64,000 bases of DNA. It comes from Adineta ricciae. Lineage: Eukaryota > Rotifera > Eurotatoria > Adinetida > Adinetidae. Below, in pieces: positions 23,155 through 33,269 of the stretch (positions are counted from its first letter, which is position 1; each line of letters starts with the position of its first letter). The notes under the pieces are model-generated. The model saw only the letters and a program-made list of their open reading frames with translations, was not told the DNA's origin and made no database searches. The stretch covers positions 310,001 through 374,000 of the forward strand of contig CAJNOJ010000064.1 in the NCBI GenBank assembly GCA_905250025.1, in the 5' to 3' direction. Position numbers and translations under genes: made by a program.

Positions 23155-24267
23155 CTATTTTTTGGGCTTGGGTTTCATTTCTTCGAAACATTGTCTTAAG
23201 AGAATGGCATTTTTCTTCGTTTGAACGTTTCCTTCATGTCCCTTATGCCAATCGTATGAACTCGCGTAGGCGAATAATTGACCACGTGCATCGAAAGCAC
23301 AACATGTGATTGGCTGATCGTTAATCGCATCACTTGTTTTCAATTTCGTACGGTCGTCTTTGTCCCAAAAACTGTACCGACCATCGCTACCAACCGTTGC
23401 TAATGTTCCATGAACAGGATGGAAAGCAATGTCATTAACTGAAAAGATGTCTTGAGTGTTCACAGGTGCTGTTGGCGTTGAACGATGACATTTGAATGTA
23501 AAGTTATCGGCGCTAGGATTAGCTGCTTCGACGTACATGATGGCCACACGGCCTTCGATCGAACCCACAGCAAATCCTGTTGGATTGCGAGATTTATCGG
23601 TGAAAATCGAGACACAACGATGCTGATATTTAAGTAATGATTCCATTTTTTTGTACTCAGTTGGACCTTGATCGAGTGAATAGATTTGAATGGCACGATC
23701 AGCTGTAGTTATAACAGCCATGGGACCAAAAACATCAGCAGCATAGATACGTTCAGGCAATGTTAATTGTTTTAATGGTGTTGGTTGACGCATATCCCAA
23801 AACTTCACTAAAAAAATAAACAAAAGAAATATCTTTATTTCGCGAAAATTGTTTCTTATTTTACCAGTCCGATCCCAACTACCGGTCATAACACATGAAT
23901 ATGAAGGTCGCTGAATATAATGTATGGTTCGTATGGGTTGATCATGTGCCGCAATTTGAACGAACGTATTCGCTTGTAAATCCCACATTTTCGCTGTTTT
24001 ATCACAACTCGCTGTAAATACTTTTGAGCCGTCCTCCGACCAGCAACAGCTGAGGATGGGCGCGTCATGTTTCTGCATTGCTTTTGCGACTGTCTGGCCA
24101 TTGGATTGAATCTCCCAACAGCGAATATCGTTGGCCCATGAACTGGCAATCAAATATGTTTGAGGAACCGAGGCTGGAGAGAACTTCAAGCAGGAAATTG
24201 CATCGTCGGGTGGTTGAGGTACTTCCACATCTTTCTGAGCAGCCGGAGTAGCTATGCTACCGAACAT
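23155..24267 (-). CDS. RAE1: mRNA export factor RAE1 (Gle2), WD-repeat protein
   Basis: Two exons, 24267-23865 and 23807-23155, with one 57-nt intron (23808-23864). The seven-bladed WD propeller matches RAE1: [63 protein letters not shown] joined to VKFWDMR, and the C-terminal [20 protein letters not shown] and [16 protein letters not shown]1 binds the GLEBS motif of NUP98 and serves mRNA export and spindle assembly. Length of about 350 residues is normal. The ATG lies 6 nt after the stop of NDUFAF6, and the intervening sequence begins at an acceptor-like TTCATTCTAG that contains the upstream stop codon. This suggests production by trans-splicing from an operon transcript. Confidence 0.96.
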   Translation of the reverse strand: MFGSIATPAAQKDVEVPQPPDDAISCLKFSPASVPQTYLIASSWANDIRCWEIQSNGQTVAKAMQKHDAPILSCCWSEDGSKVFTASCDKTAKMWDLQANTFVQIAAHDQPIRTIHYIQRPSYSCVMTGSWDRTGKIRNNFREIKIFLLFIFLVKFWDMRQPTPLKQLTLPERIYAADVFGPMAVITTADRAIQIYSLDQGPTEYKKMESLLKYQHRCVSIFTDKSRNPTGFAVGSIEGRVAIMYVEAANPSADNFTFKCHRSTPTAPVNTQDIFSVNDIAFHPVHGTLATVGSDGRYSFWDKDDRTKLKTSDAINDQPITCCAFDARGQLFAYASSYDWHKGHEGNVQTKKNAILLRQCFEEMKPKPKK

Positions 24268-24273
24268 GATAAT

Positions 24274-25239
24274 CTAGAATGAAGAAAGATCTTTTAAAGA
24301 CGGAAACTTATGTCTCCATAAATTCCAAGTAAGCCAAGGATTTCTTTGTTGAAGAACTTTATTCGTTAGATCAAAGTCGGCTGTTTTGATACGTTTTAGA
24401 TAATCATATACAACAATAATTGGTAAGAATAAACTACGATGCGAATTGTTTGTTGATGATAAAAGATTGAATTTTTGAAAGTGTTTATCTTGTTCAAACA
24501 ATTCTACGGATTTGCGCAAATGAAAACAAGACCGATTGCATAGCTGATAGATAATCTGACGAAACTTCTCATTAGTGAAGTCTCCGTTGATGACATCTTG
24601 TTGAGAAAGGTTCTGTTCAACAAGGTATGAAAGAGGGATGAAACAGCGACGTTTTTGAGCATTGTACGGTACACCACGAACAATATTAATCAAACCTTGA
24701 GAACGGCCGAGGTGCGACGCAATATGATCAGCGTTTAGTGATCGTTGTTTGGCTAATTCTAGAAGGAGATAATAAGTTGGAGTAATCGATTGTTCTAAAT
24801 AGCTTTCTAGCTGTTCGATGTCTGCAAATGGCATATCATGCAATGTGATTTGTCGACTTTTGATCAGCCGATGAAACCATAACTTCGATAGTTGATAGAG
24901 TCGAAGAACAAGATCGATTTCTCGTGCAACAGGATGGTTAATCTTTCGATTATCGGTTTTGTTTGTCGAAGCGTCGATTGTATCGTGCCAAAACTGAAGT
25001 CGCATTTGTCCAATATTTGTGTTCGAGACTTGATCGCGTACAGATGCAAGTTCAACATTCAATGCTCGAATAGCCATGGCTGGTCGCTGTAGAATCGTTG
25101 GTCGTAGTAATCCTGTACATAGGAAGTTTTCATGATCACTTTTTCGTACACTGTTTATACAGTAAGTATAATCGTCAACCAGAGGTTTTTGTGCTGTTTT
25201 ACTTGTCGAAGAGGCATACCGAACAGATCGGAGGATCAT
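24274..25239 (-). CDS. NDUFAF6: complex I assembly factor NDUFAF6 (phytoene synthase-like fold)
   Basis: Single-exon, 321 residues. The N-terminus (MILRSVRYASSTSKTAQKP) is Arg/Ser-rich and acid-free, a mitochondrial presequence. The body is a squalene/phytoene synthase-like fold: DYTYCINSVRKSDHENFLC, ALNVELASVRDQVSN, GQMRLQFWHDTID, HPVAREI, ITPTYYLLLELAKQ, LGRSQGLINIVRGVPYNA, CFIPLSYL. The aspartate-rich motifs of active phytoene synthases are not preserved, as expected for NDUFAF6, which helps assemble the ND1 module of mitochondrial complex I. It lies between MIF and RAE1 on the same strand with gaps of 29 and 6 nt. An acceptor (CCTCCTTTTTAG) ends 8 nt before its ATG. Confidence 0.92.
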   Translation of the reverse strand: MILRSVRYASSTSKTAQKPLVDDYTYCINSVRKSDHENFLCTGLLRPTILQRPAMAIRALNVELASVRDQVSNTNIGQMRLQFWHDTIDASTNKTDNRKINHPVAREIDLVLRLYQLSKLWFHRLIKSRQITLHDMPFADIEQLESYLEQSITPTYYLLLELAKQRSLNADHIASHLGRSQGLINIVRGVPYNAQKRRCFIPLSYLVEQNLSQQDVINGDFTNEKFRQIIYQLCNRSCFHLRKSVELFEQDKHFQKFNLLSSTNNSHRSLFLPIIVVYDYLKRIKTADFDLTNKVLQQRNPWLTWNLWRHKFPSLKDLSSF

Positions 25240-25268
25240 TTAATAATCTAAAAAGGAGGGGTCATGCT

Positions 25269-25610
25269 TTAAAATGTTCCTTTATTCCAACCCATCATGT
25301 TTCCTGCAACATTTGTAAATTTTATATAGATACGGCTTGTTTTAATCGAAAGTTTCTCTTCAAAAAAACTCATGATGGCGTTACTAATGTTCGCAGTTTG
25401 ACCAGATGATAGACCAATCGAAGCCAATTCCATAATTGCCGCTGGATCGTTTGTTCCTGCGAAGAAAAGCTTTTGACCACCGGAAACGTGAATAACAACG
25501 TATTGTTCTGGCTTGCCAACAACTTCAGCCACTTTAGCACTCAATTGCTTGAGAAAATCATTTGTGATCTGACTGTCAGCAACGTTGGTTTGTACAGTTA
25601 AATAAGGCAT
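25269..25610 (-). CDS. MIF: macrophage migration inhibitory factor (MIF) homologue
   Basis: Single exon, 113 residues, the normal MIF length. After Met removal the catalytic proline is N-terminal (MPYLTVQTNV). Other family landmarks are FLKQLSAKVAEVVGKPEQYV, GTNDPAAIMELASIG with the conserved 'P' and 'L.SIG', RIYIKFTNV and the NMMGWNKGTF end, where Asn and Trp match human 'anVGWNnsTF'. MIF is a trimeric tautomerase and secreted cytokine without a signal peptide; the CxxC of vertebrate MIF is absent. I chose the second Met because an acceptor (CGAAATTGCAG) ends 3 nt before it and Pro2 is invariant. Confidence 0.95.
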   Translation of the reverse strand: MPYLTVQTNVADSQITNDFLKQLSAKVAEVVGKPEQYVVIHVSGGQKLFFAGTNDPAAIMELASIGLSSGQTANISNAIMSFFEEKLSIKTSRIYIKFTNVAGNMMGWNKGTF

Positions 25611-25918
25611 TGCCTGCAATTTCGAAAATGAGGTGAAAGAACGTTATAGTTTTTGCTCTTTACCCAGAAGAATAATGAATCATCTATCCTGACGAAAGTC
25701 TAATCAAAGAGGCAGGAAATTATCACGTACAGAGGTCGATAGTTGGTGGTCGAGAAAATCGTATCGAATAAAATTTACTTCAATTGATCCAAATCAGCAA
25801 ATATCTGTTTTTTTCTCTCTCTTTTTTTTTCTTTCTTTACAAGTACAATTAGAATTTCGATAAAAGCATACACAGACAGAAAATAGAGTTTTTACGGGGA
25901 AAAAAGACGAATCATTGT
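25611..25918. other. spacer between ATG5 and MIF
   Basis: 308 bp separating two same-strand genes. It contains a pyrimidine-rich tract on the plus strand (about 25808-25840, TTTTTTTCTCTCTC type) and no coding exon. Confidence 0.5.
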
Positions 25919-26830
25919 TTATGTACGTTTTTCAATGAGACAGATATGAAGAAAATTATCCGGATACGAAAAGTGCTCGCTTAACCATTGTAATGGTGTA
26001 TGAAGTGGTGGTTGAACGCCATGAGTAACAATTTGATAATCATCAATGTTCGTGTTCAAAATTCGTTTCTCGTTCGCGATTAATTCACATTGTGCTTCAT
26101 GATTCAAAGCAAACTGAAGTAAATCATTCAATGTTAATCCTTTGCCTTCATCGACATCGTAGGGCGAAAATAATTTCTGAATAAACGGTTTGTCTAAGAT
26201 ATAAATGCGGAATGGAATATAACGAAAGTATTGCAAATTGTCCGTGAAAGCCATGAGTTTGTTATTGATATTCCAGAAGCTCTCATATTTATCTTGTAAT
26301 AAAGAATTCCATAATTGTTTGTGATCACGTTCTTGCATATCACCTATGATTTGACCTTTGTGTTTCAAAGCATCTGCCTCTTTCAGCGTTGACATATAAT
26401 GTGCTTTGATTGCTTCTTTGTCAGCAAAACGTATGAGTTCACCTTCAGGAAACTTACTTAGATGTACTGTTATTTGCCATGGCAAACGTGCTGACGATGA
26501 TGCCATGGATGACGCATAGAGATCATACAGGACACCAATAGGATAATGCCATTTCAATGGAATACTTTCGTATTCGAGCCATAAATTAGTTAGGTTAACA
26601 TTATTTGTTGGATCGTTAAGATTTTCTTTGAAATAGATAGAATAATATCGATGAATCTTGTCAATAATACATGGGAAATATATGTGACGTGCGAGCATAA
26701 GATATAACGGTTCAGGCAGTTCGGATCGATTGACTTTGCTGATGTCTTCATCGGACAAGACGAAACATATTGGTAAACGTGATTGCCACAGTTCTCGTGT
26801 AATGTCTTTATCATCGATTGATGAACTCAT
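25919..26830 (-). CDS. ATG5: autophagy protein ATG5
   Basis: Single exon, about 303 residues, slightly longer than human ATG5 (275). The UblA part contains ELWQSRLPICFVLSDEDI and LARHIYFPCIID; the helical region contains WHYPIGVLYDLYA and LPWQITVHLSKFPEGEL. LKEADALKHKGQI carries the lysine that receives ATG12 (Lys130 in human). UblB is recognised by FRYIPFRIYI, KPFIQKLFSPYD and the nearly invariant TPLQWLSEHFSYPDNFLHIC. The ATG12-ATG5-ATG16 complex lipidates LC3/ATG8 on the growing autophagosome. The start is set by a TTCTTTCAG acceptor abutting the ATG. Confidence 0.97.
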   Translation of the reverse strand: MSSSIDDKDITRELWQSRLPICFVLSDEDISKVNRSELPEPLYLMLARHIYFPCIIDKIHRYYSIYFKENLNDPTNNVNLTNLWLEYESIPLKWHYPIGVLYDLYASSMASSSARLPWQITVHLSKFPEGELIRFADKEAIKAHYMSTLKEADALKHKGQIIGDMQERDHKQLWNSLLQDKYESFWNINNKLMAFTDNLQYFRYIPFRIYILDKPFIQKLFSPYDVDEGKGLTLNDLLQFALNHEAQCELIANEKRILNTNIDDYQIVTHGVQPPLHTPLQWLSEHFSYPDNFLHICLIEKRT

Positions 26831-26981
26831 CTGAAAGAACACCTACGGTTTAATAAGTAGTTAAGTTTGATTTTTAATACGTAGAAAAACAAGCAAAAAG
26901 CATAACAAAATGATTAGAAAAACAATGATTCACAACAAAACATGATAAGAATAACAAACAAATAAATAAATAACAATAATA

Positions 26982-28660
26982 CTAATTAAGCTGTAAAAAA
27001 TGCATGAACTCTTTTCGATTATCACTGGTTGATCGAGTCGGTCGACCTAAATTCTTTCGATGTCCGGTTTTAACTCGAAGTTCAAGTAAGACAGGACCAT
27101 CATCTTTTATTGCACGAAGTTTACCCATTGCTTCTTTGATTTCATTCTCATTCGTTGCCACCATCACATGTTTATAGCCACAACCCTGAGCGACCTTGGC
27201 AAACGAAAATTGACTATAATTGCCAGCTACTGTTGGCTGTCCGCCGACACTGTCATGAGTACCATTATTAAAAATAATATGTTTGAAATTCGGTGGAGAT
27301 ACAGCAGCAATATTTGCCAGAACACCCATATGCATAAGAACGGCGCCATCGCCATCCAAACAGATTACCTTCAAAACAAAATGAGCATCGTAAAGATGAT
27401 CTTTTCAAAATATGTCACGGAGAATACGTACAGTTCGATTTGGTTTCTGTATGGCGATACCTAAAGCGATCGATGATGCATGTCCCATGCCGCCAACAGT
27501 TAGAAAATCTCGTTCGTGACCGTCGCCGCGTTGTACTCGAAGTTCAAATAATTCTCGACTAAGCATTCCTGTTGTTCCGACGATGATATCACGCTGATGA
27601 AATTGTTCACTGATACATTTCAACGCTTCCTCACGTGTGAAACATAATCTAAATGAAACATAGGATAAGATTCTGTCTGTTTCCAAAAAGAACCCATTAC
27701 CCAGCCTCATCTGCAGCCGCCTTTTTCGGCAAAGAGTACGGGAGAAATGTTTGTCGTTTTACCAACAGTGCATAAGGACCTTTAGCGGTTTCCATGTACC
27801 GCTTTGCAGTTTCAAGAGATTGAGCAGCACCTTCATGATAATCTGGTAGAACTTGAAAAGGTATATTCAATGCCGCTATAAAATCAATAAACACACTAAG
27901 TTAAAATGCCAATAGACCCTCGTTTTCTCACCAAGAATACCAGGTGTTGCAGGACCTTGAATACGATGTTGAGGTTCATCTCGTTTACCCGGCTCACCAC
28001 GCCAACCGATTAGTAGTAACATTGGTAAACTATAAACACCTGGCGTTGCAAGAGATAAGATCGGATTCACAATGTTGCCAATACCAGAGTTCTGAGAAAA
28101 AAAAACAACGCATTGCAATCTTTAACATCAAATTGGCAAAATAAAGCAGTACCTGTAAATAGACCAATGATGGTTGACCGGTCGCCATGTACGATCCACA
28201 AGCAAGACTCACAGCTGATCCTTCGTTAACAGTTATCTGATGATTAGTTGTCGGAACATTTTTTGTCACGTAAGCACAAAAATCTACATAGACAAATCGC
28301 TTTCATTACCATGTTTTACTTCATTTCCTCTCTTACCTTTAAGCAATGAATCCGGCACGCCACAAAAGAACTCAATACCACAGATTGTTTTCACTTGTCG
28401 AAAGAATTCACCCGGATCAAGAAAATCTCGTACTAACTCTGGCATATCCTGTACTTCACTATTTCGTTTCTGCTGTTGTTGCACTTGCTAGAGATGAAAA
28501 AGAAACAATTCGGACATCAAAACGTAATTAATCAAATTACTTCTTCCACACTTTGTAATCGACATGCTGTTGTCTGAATGGCTCGTCGCAGCTGGCTTGC
28601 ACTTGCATTGGAAAAACGGCCTTCAATCTGTTGAAATAGTGTACCTAGAATCCTTTTCAT
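26982..28660 (-). CDS. phosphonopyruvate decarboxylase-like ThDP enzyme, mitochondrial-type leader
   Basis: Multi-exon on the minus strand from 28660. A leader rich in Arg, Ser and Ala with few acids (MKRILGTLFQQIEGRF, then LRRAIQTTAC) suggests mitochondrial import. The body begins FRQVKTICGIEFFCGVPDSLL and continues with EGSAVSLACGSYMATGQP (the conserved glutamate that activates thiamine diphosphate), YLQNSGIGNIVNPILSL, LIGWRGEPGKRDEPQHRIQG, GFLTVGGMGHASSIALGIA-like sequence and the ThDP/Mg site CLDGDGAVLMHMG ... FNNGTHDSVGG. GWRGEPG and NNGTHDSVGGQPT are typical of phosphonopyruvate decarboxylase, which converts phosphonopyruvate to phosphonoacetaldehyde in C-P bond natural products; sulfopyruvate decarboxylase is the nearest alternative. 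The family is mainly bacterial but occurs in some protists and invertebrates. Acceptor CATCGTTTCAG ends 2 nt before ATG. Confidence 0.88.
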
Positions 28661-28955
28661 ATCTGAAACGATGATTTCATTCGCATTTATATACCATATG
28701 AAACAATTTATGAAGTCATTCATATGTGAAGATAAACTACGCGTGAGTCTCTTCTCACAGCAGGCAAGAAGGTAAAAAAACCTGAGTTATTTATACTAGT
28801 GCAAAACGCATCGAAAGAAGAAAAACAGAAAGATATGAAAATAATCGCTTATTACACCTACATACACACACAAGATTTTGTAGGAAGAGAAGACAAAAAA
28901 CAGAAGAAGAAATTTCTGCTAATCTACAAAAAAATCGCAAGAAAATAAGAATCAT

Positions 28956-30310
28956 TTATAATGTAATCTTCTCGAATTTCTTTGCTTCTTGTTCATTGGC
29001 AAAGGACGCTTTTTCAATCCGCATCACTAACGGTGTATGTGTCTGTTCTAGTTTTTCTTCGAGTTCTTCTGCAAATACCACAGGAATGCCTAAGTGACAA
29101 AACAAGCCAAATGCACAAATTAAACAACGAAAAGAAGATGGTAAATCACCTACCTTTCGAAATATATTGCTTTTGATCTTTCAACGAATGTTTCTTTCTG
29201 TAAATTTCTTGCTGTTGTCGATGTTTCCGATAAGAGTAACTCTCGTATAGGTATTTATTATTTGGACTACCTGACGGTCCACTTGGTAATAACAATGTCG
29301 ACGAAGATGATGATCGTCGATTACAACAGAGGCAAAATGCAATTATTGTACATATGAATAAACCAACTAAAATAATTGCTAGAGGAACGATCACAAGTGG
29401 TTGATATAATTGATCAAGGAAGATTAAATTATTGATTGGAGGAGATAATGTACGATTTGTGAGCAACCGTGGCCGAATAGTCATCACTGCTTTCTTTAAT
29501 TCGAACATCGAAGGTGTTGTTGGGGTGGAAGTTGAGTGTGATAGACGAACAATAGAGACTTCGATTAATGGAAGAGGAAAAGATGAAAGTATTTGTAAAC
29601 GTTTCGAATAATAGTGATTAATGAAGGTTTTAATTTGATATGCAAGATCCTTGGTTGAATATAGATCACATGAAAAGTATACTTTTATCATAGAACCATT
29701 GATTTTGTGTATGGTGATTAGTGATTCACTGAGATTTAGAGCTAAAGATAATGTTCGAACGATGAAGTAACGATTCAATAGTGAAGAATTGTAATTTGTC
29801 GAAGAGAGATTGAATAATGCAAGAAGAAGATGATCCGACGGGGCGAATAAGGACGACGATGGTGCAAAATCAAACTTCAATTTGATTCTGATAGGATTCG
29901 GATTTTCTAGTTGAACTTGAAATGGGCCCGATGCATCGCCAAACAATGGTAGTGCATAGAGAGTTCCATTCTCAATTGCGAACCAAACTTTATTCGCTGG
30001 TTCAATACTAACAACGCTTGTATTGTTAATGTTCAACGAACGTTGATAAAGTTTGTTGTAGACAACATTTGCAGTAAAGTCCTACGAAAGAGAAAGCGTT
30101 AACAACTAGAGAGAGAGAGAAGAAAGGCGAGTAATTTTACTAGTTTGATGGGTAATGAAGACATATGGCGACGAGCATGTCGATTGGCAAATCTCACCTA
30201 GAACATGAAAGAAATGTAGGAAAAAAGACGAAAGATGATTAAAATTTACTTACCGTTTCCGTCAATGCAGGATAGAAGATCAAGAAAAGGAGAAAAGTTT
30301 TAAATACCAT
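28956..30310 (-). CDS. dystroglycan-like transmembrane protein
   Basis: Read from 30310 with a signal peptide (MVFKTFLLFLIFYPALTE), short exons at about 30200-30140 and a large exon from about 30080. The extracellular part has many NxS/T sites (NNTS, ENGT, FNLSS, NLSES, INGS) and begins with a segment (KVWFAIENGTLYALP) reminiscent of cadherin-like dystroglycan/sarcoglycan domains. A region at KVYFSCDLYSTKDLAYQIK resembles the SEA-like fold that is cleaved in dystroglycan. One membrane helix follows (LVIVPLAIILVGLFICTIIA) with a Cys-rich end and basic stop. The cytoplasmic tail (KKHSLKDQKQYISKGIP, then VVFAEEL) aligns with beta-dystroglycan '[23 protein letters not shown]'. The tail ends EAKKFEKITL and lacks the PPxY dystrophin-binding motif. 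Length of about 390 residues is far below vertebrate dystroglycan, which has a mucin region. Confidence 0.72.
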
Positions 30311-31914
30311 GATGCGTGTAATGTTATAATAATGATCACCGTTTTGGCCAACAACGTGTTTGAAGTATGATCATCGTACTTATTTGTAAAATGATATGCA
30401 TAGTCGTTTTCTCTCTCTCTCTCTCTGTCGTTCTCCTTCCCTCCCTTCTTCTTCTTCTTCTTCTCCTCTCTTTCTTTCTCCTTTTTCTCTTCTACTTTAT
30501 TAATGTTCGCGCAATACGGCACACTGACTTTACGATGGATAAATGTTCAGGAGAATGTTGAATCCGTTGCTATTGCAATTGTATTGTTATGATTAGCTCG
30601 ATTTCTTCTTCTTCTTCGTCGTCTATTCAGTTTGATTTTGTCTTGTTCGGTCCTGTATGTTCCCTTCTGCATACCGCTGAAATTTCTGCTTGATTGTTAT
30701 CATTTGCTGTCGACAAGAAAGAATATCATCAAGAGTAACAATTGCTCTTTCTTTCTTTCTTTTTTCTTCAACATCATTGTCGTTAGCAGAACGAAAAAAT
30801 GCTGAAATAAAAGAAGAGAAGAAGAAAGAAAAGAATCGTAGTCGGAGTAGTAGTAGTAGTACTAGTAATAATAATGGTCGATCGGTCAGTCTCAAGATAA
30901 AGAATAGTAGACGAGACATGCAAGATGACTGACCGACGGCATATCGTGACTGATAAGACGGAAGAAAATGAGACCTAGTAAATTGTTCGGTGTACATTAA
31001 GAAACATCACCCGCCTTCGTGTCATTTTTGTCCTAGAGGTCAATTTCTATCAAAGAGAAAGAATGACTAAGAAGACATACGATGTACTTATTTCATTAGT
31101 TTTCCTTCGTTACACTTGATAGAAGAGAGGAAGAAATTGATTTCTAATAGAACTTCACTGAACAAGATAACGAATTCGATTTTTATGTAATCGATTTTGA
31201 AATAAACACTTGAACGACTTCTATTTAACTTCTCTGCTCTTTTGACATTTTCGAAAGCGATGTGAAGAGGATCGTGTTTGTTCATATGAAAAAAGAGTTC
31301 GACAACGATGATGGAATAGTAAGAACATAAAATTTCTCTCGAGAAAATGTTGATTATACAATAATGATTATCTCGTTTTGTTTTGTTATTCGAGAGAGAA
31401 TGTACGATTAGTCCACGCATATGCATAACATATTTTCTTGCGCAAATATCGAAAGAATTTATGGATGAGGAGAAGCGTTTGTTGTCATTCTAGCACGTAA
31501 TCGACAGTAGATGATAAAAAAAAAGAAAGAAAGGGAGAGAGACCGAGGATAAACTCAAAGTATCACTATTTGTTTGCCGTATAAATCTCAATACTAAAAG
31601 TGTAGCGAACCGAATAAATACGAAAACCTAATTATAAATATGCATACAAGTATATGTTAAGACATATGGTCTGTGTAACTCCAATAGAGATTAGTCATGC
31701 ATACAAACAATTCTTACAAAGATATTTATCCTACTTTAGAACACAATCTCAATGAAATTCAATTTCATATTTAGCTGAATAAAAGATGAACAAGATGTGA
31801 GAAAAAGTATTTATCTAGAGAGAAAAAAAAACGTACTTTCTTCCATTGACTAACTAATGCCTATAGATACATTATTGAATTCGTTTGCCTAGTGCGAAAA
31901 ATGGTTTTTAGTCA
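30311..31914. other. gene-poor stretch with simple repeats
   Basis: 1.6 kb upstream of the dystroglycan-like gene. (CT)n and (CTT)n runs lie at about 30408-30490, an (AGT)n run at about 30844-30862. Long open frames here follow the repeats and show no domain. Probably the promoter region of the minus-strand gene and the 3' flank of OCIAD. Confidence 0.5.
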
Positions 31915-32331
31915 TTAACTCGACTTATAAATTGGATCACCATATTGATTTACAGCAACAGGTATATGCTGAGCATCCGGTGCGAATACTAAATGGTCAT
32001 GTGCCTGTTTATCGGGATGTGACTGTTTCGTATCCTCGTGATCTTTCACACCTCGAATTAATTTTGCTAAATCACTGTTGGGTATTTCATTCAGAATCTT
32101 CTGTCGGCACGTTGGCGTATACGAAATTTTGCCCAAGATACAACCAGCGAACACAGCGGCGCCGAGTTTCACCCATTTGGCTTTCGGTGTGATGTAATTT
32201 TTCGACATTGCCAAGAGTGTTAGAAAATACGAACACACACCGAATGGAACACTTCGATAGATGAACGATTCACGTTGACAATCGTCAAGCACTCGTGTTT
32301 CCTCACGAGTCAATTGTACTGGTTCGTTCAT
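31915..32331 (-). CDS. OCIA domain protein (OCIAD1/2 homologue)
   Basis: Single exon of 138 residues from the ATG at 32331. The OCIA domain reads QLTREETRVLDDCQRESFIY, then RSVPFGVCSYFLTLLAMS (first hydrophobic segment), KWVKLGAAVFAGCILGKISY (second) and TPTCRQKILNEIPNSDLAK. This matches OCIAD 'LT.EE.RVL.EC..ESFWYR' and 'GK.SY...C..K'. OCIAD proteins are mitochondrial inner-membrane and endosomal proteins linked to prohibitin complexes, complex III assembly and STAT3. The upstream in-frame extension is set aside because a TTTTATTGTAG acceptor ends 8 nt before this ATG. A small plus-strand gene starts 150 bp away, so the spacer may be a bidirectional promoter. Confidence 0.9.
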   Translation of the reverse strand: MNEPVQLTREETRVLDDCQRESFIYRSVPFGVCSYFLTLLAMSKNYITPKAKWVKLGAAVFAGCILGKISYTPTCRQKILNEIPNSDLAKLIRGVKDHEDTKQSHPDKQAHDHLVFAPDAQHIPVAVNQYGDPIYKSS

Positions 32332-32482
32332 TGCTTTTTCTACAATAAAAACTAAATCAAGCATCTCGAATAATTTCAATTTCCATCGTAATACTCGATG
32401 TTTTAGATAGAGTTTATTTTTCCTTCGTTTTTTTTGTGTCGTATGATGAGTATATGATTCTACTATTCGTGTCATTGGTTAA

Positions 32483-32822
32483 ATGAGAAGAAAACACGCC
32501 AGTCTGTCTGTGTGTGACATCTACAGAACGCCTAGCTATATATATCACAGAAATCTCTTGACTGCAACTTCCCTCGTTATTGAAGTCGAGAGATTAAAAG
32601 CTATCGAGCTGATCACTAACACCGTTCCGAGGTTGAATATTTCGACGTTCGATGACATAAAAGATCACTTCAAACATTCAAGTATCGATAAACCAAAGTA
32701 AAACCGAAGGTCAATGATTTCATCTTAACTTGTTCGAACTACTCAGACACGTAGAAACACTACAACTCATTGAATTTAATCATGCATTAATCGAGAAAGT
32801 TACTTCATCCATCCTTTCTTAA
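32483..32822 (+). CDS. small two-exon helical protein, unknown
   Basis: Two exons, 32483-32697 and 32747-32822, with a 49-nt GT...AG intron whose acceptor is CTACTCAG. The join yields 96 residues and a continuous helical sequence (VERLKAIELITNTVPRLNIS, FDDIKDHFKHSSIDKPK joined to HVETLQLIEFNHALIEK). The amphipathic heptad character runs across the splice junction, which argues that the intron is real. The first 30 residues are less convincing and the true start may lie elsewhere. I do not recognise the family; the pattern loosely recalls short coiled-coil subunits of motor or tethering complexes. It is divergent from OCIAD, 151 bp away. Confidence 0.5.
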
Positions 32823-33269
32823 TCTCGCTGTCGTAAGGCGATTGAACGGAAATTGTATTTTGACTTCGCCAGACTGAACACCGCATTTCAACTTTGTTGT
32901 ATAATTGTTGCTCTGGCAAACCACAGATTTCTCTGCTGTTCACACATTTTCGTCATCGCAACATGATTTTTTTGTTTAATTACCTCTCGGTAAATGTAAT
33001 AAGCAACTTTCAAGTTAACAATACAATCTCGACCTGTGTTCTGTCCTTACACATATAATACTATTCTCATGCGCGTAAAACGTGTTTTGTATGGACACTT
33101 CTGATGTCGCCTTTACTCTGAAAAGAACTTGTTGCTTATTAAATTTACCAAGAGGTAATTAGTCCGATTTGATCGGCGCCTAGTTGCGATGATGAAAATG
33201 TGCGAGCAGCAAAGAAATTTGTAGCTGGCCAGAGCAACTATTTCAATTATTTATTTTAAGCCAAGTAGC
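32823..33269. other. convergent intergenic region
   Basis: Between the small helical gene (+) and the Mpv17-like gene (-). AT-rich; no exon supported. Confidence 0.4.

Noticed and set aside
30623-30997. 124-codon minus-strand frame next to AGT/CTT repeats
   Set aside because: Leu/Arg/Phe runs follow the simple repeats; no splice or domain support.
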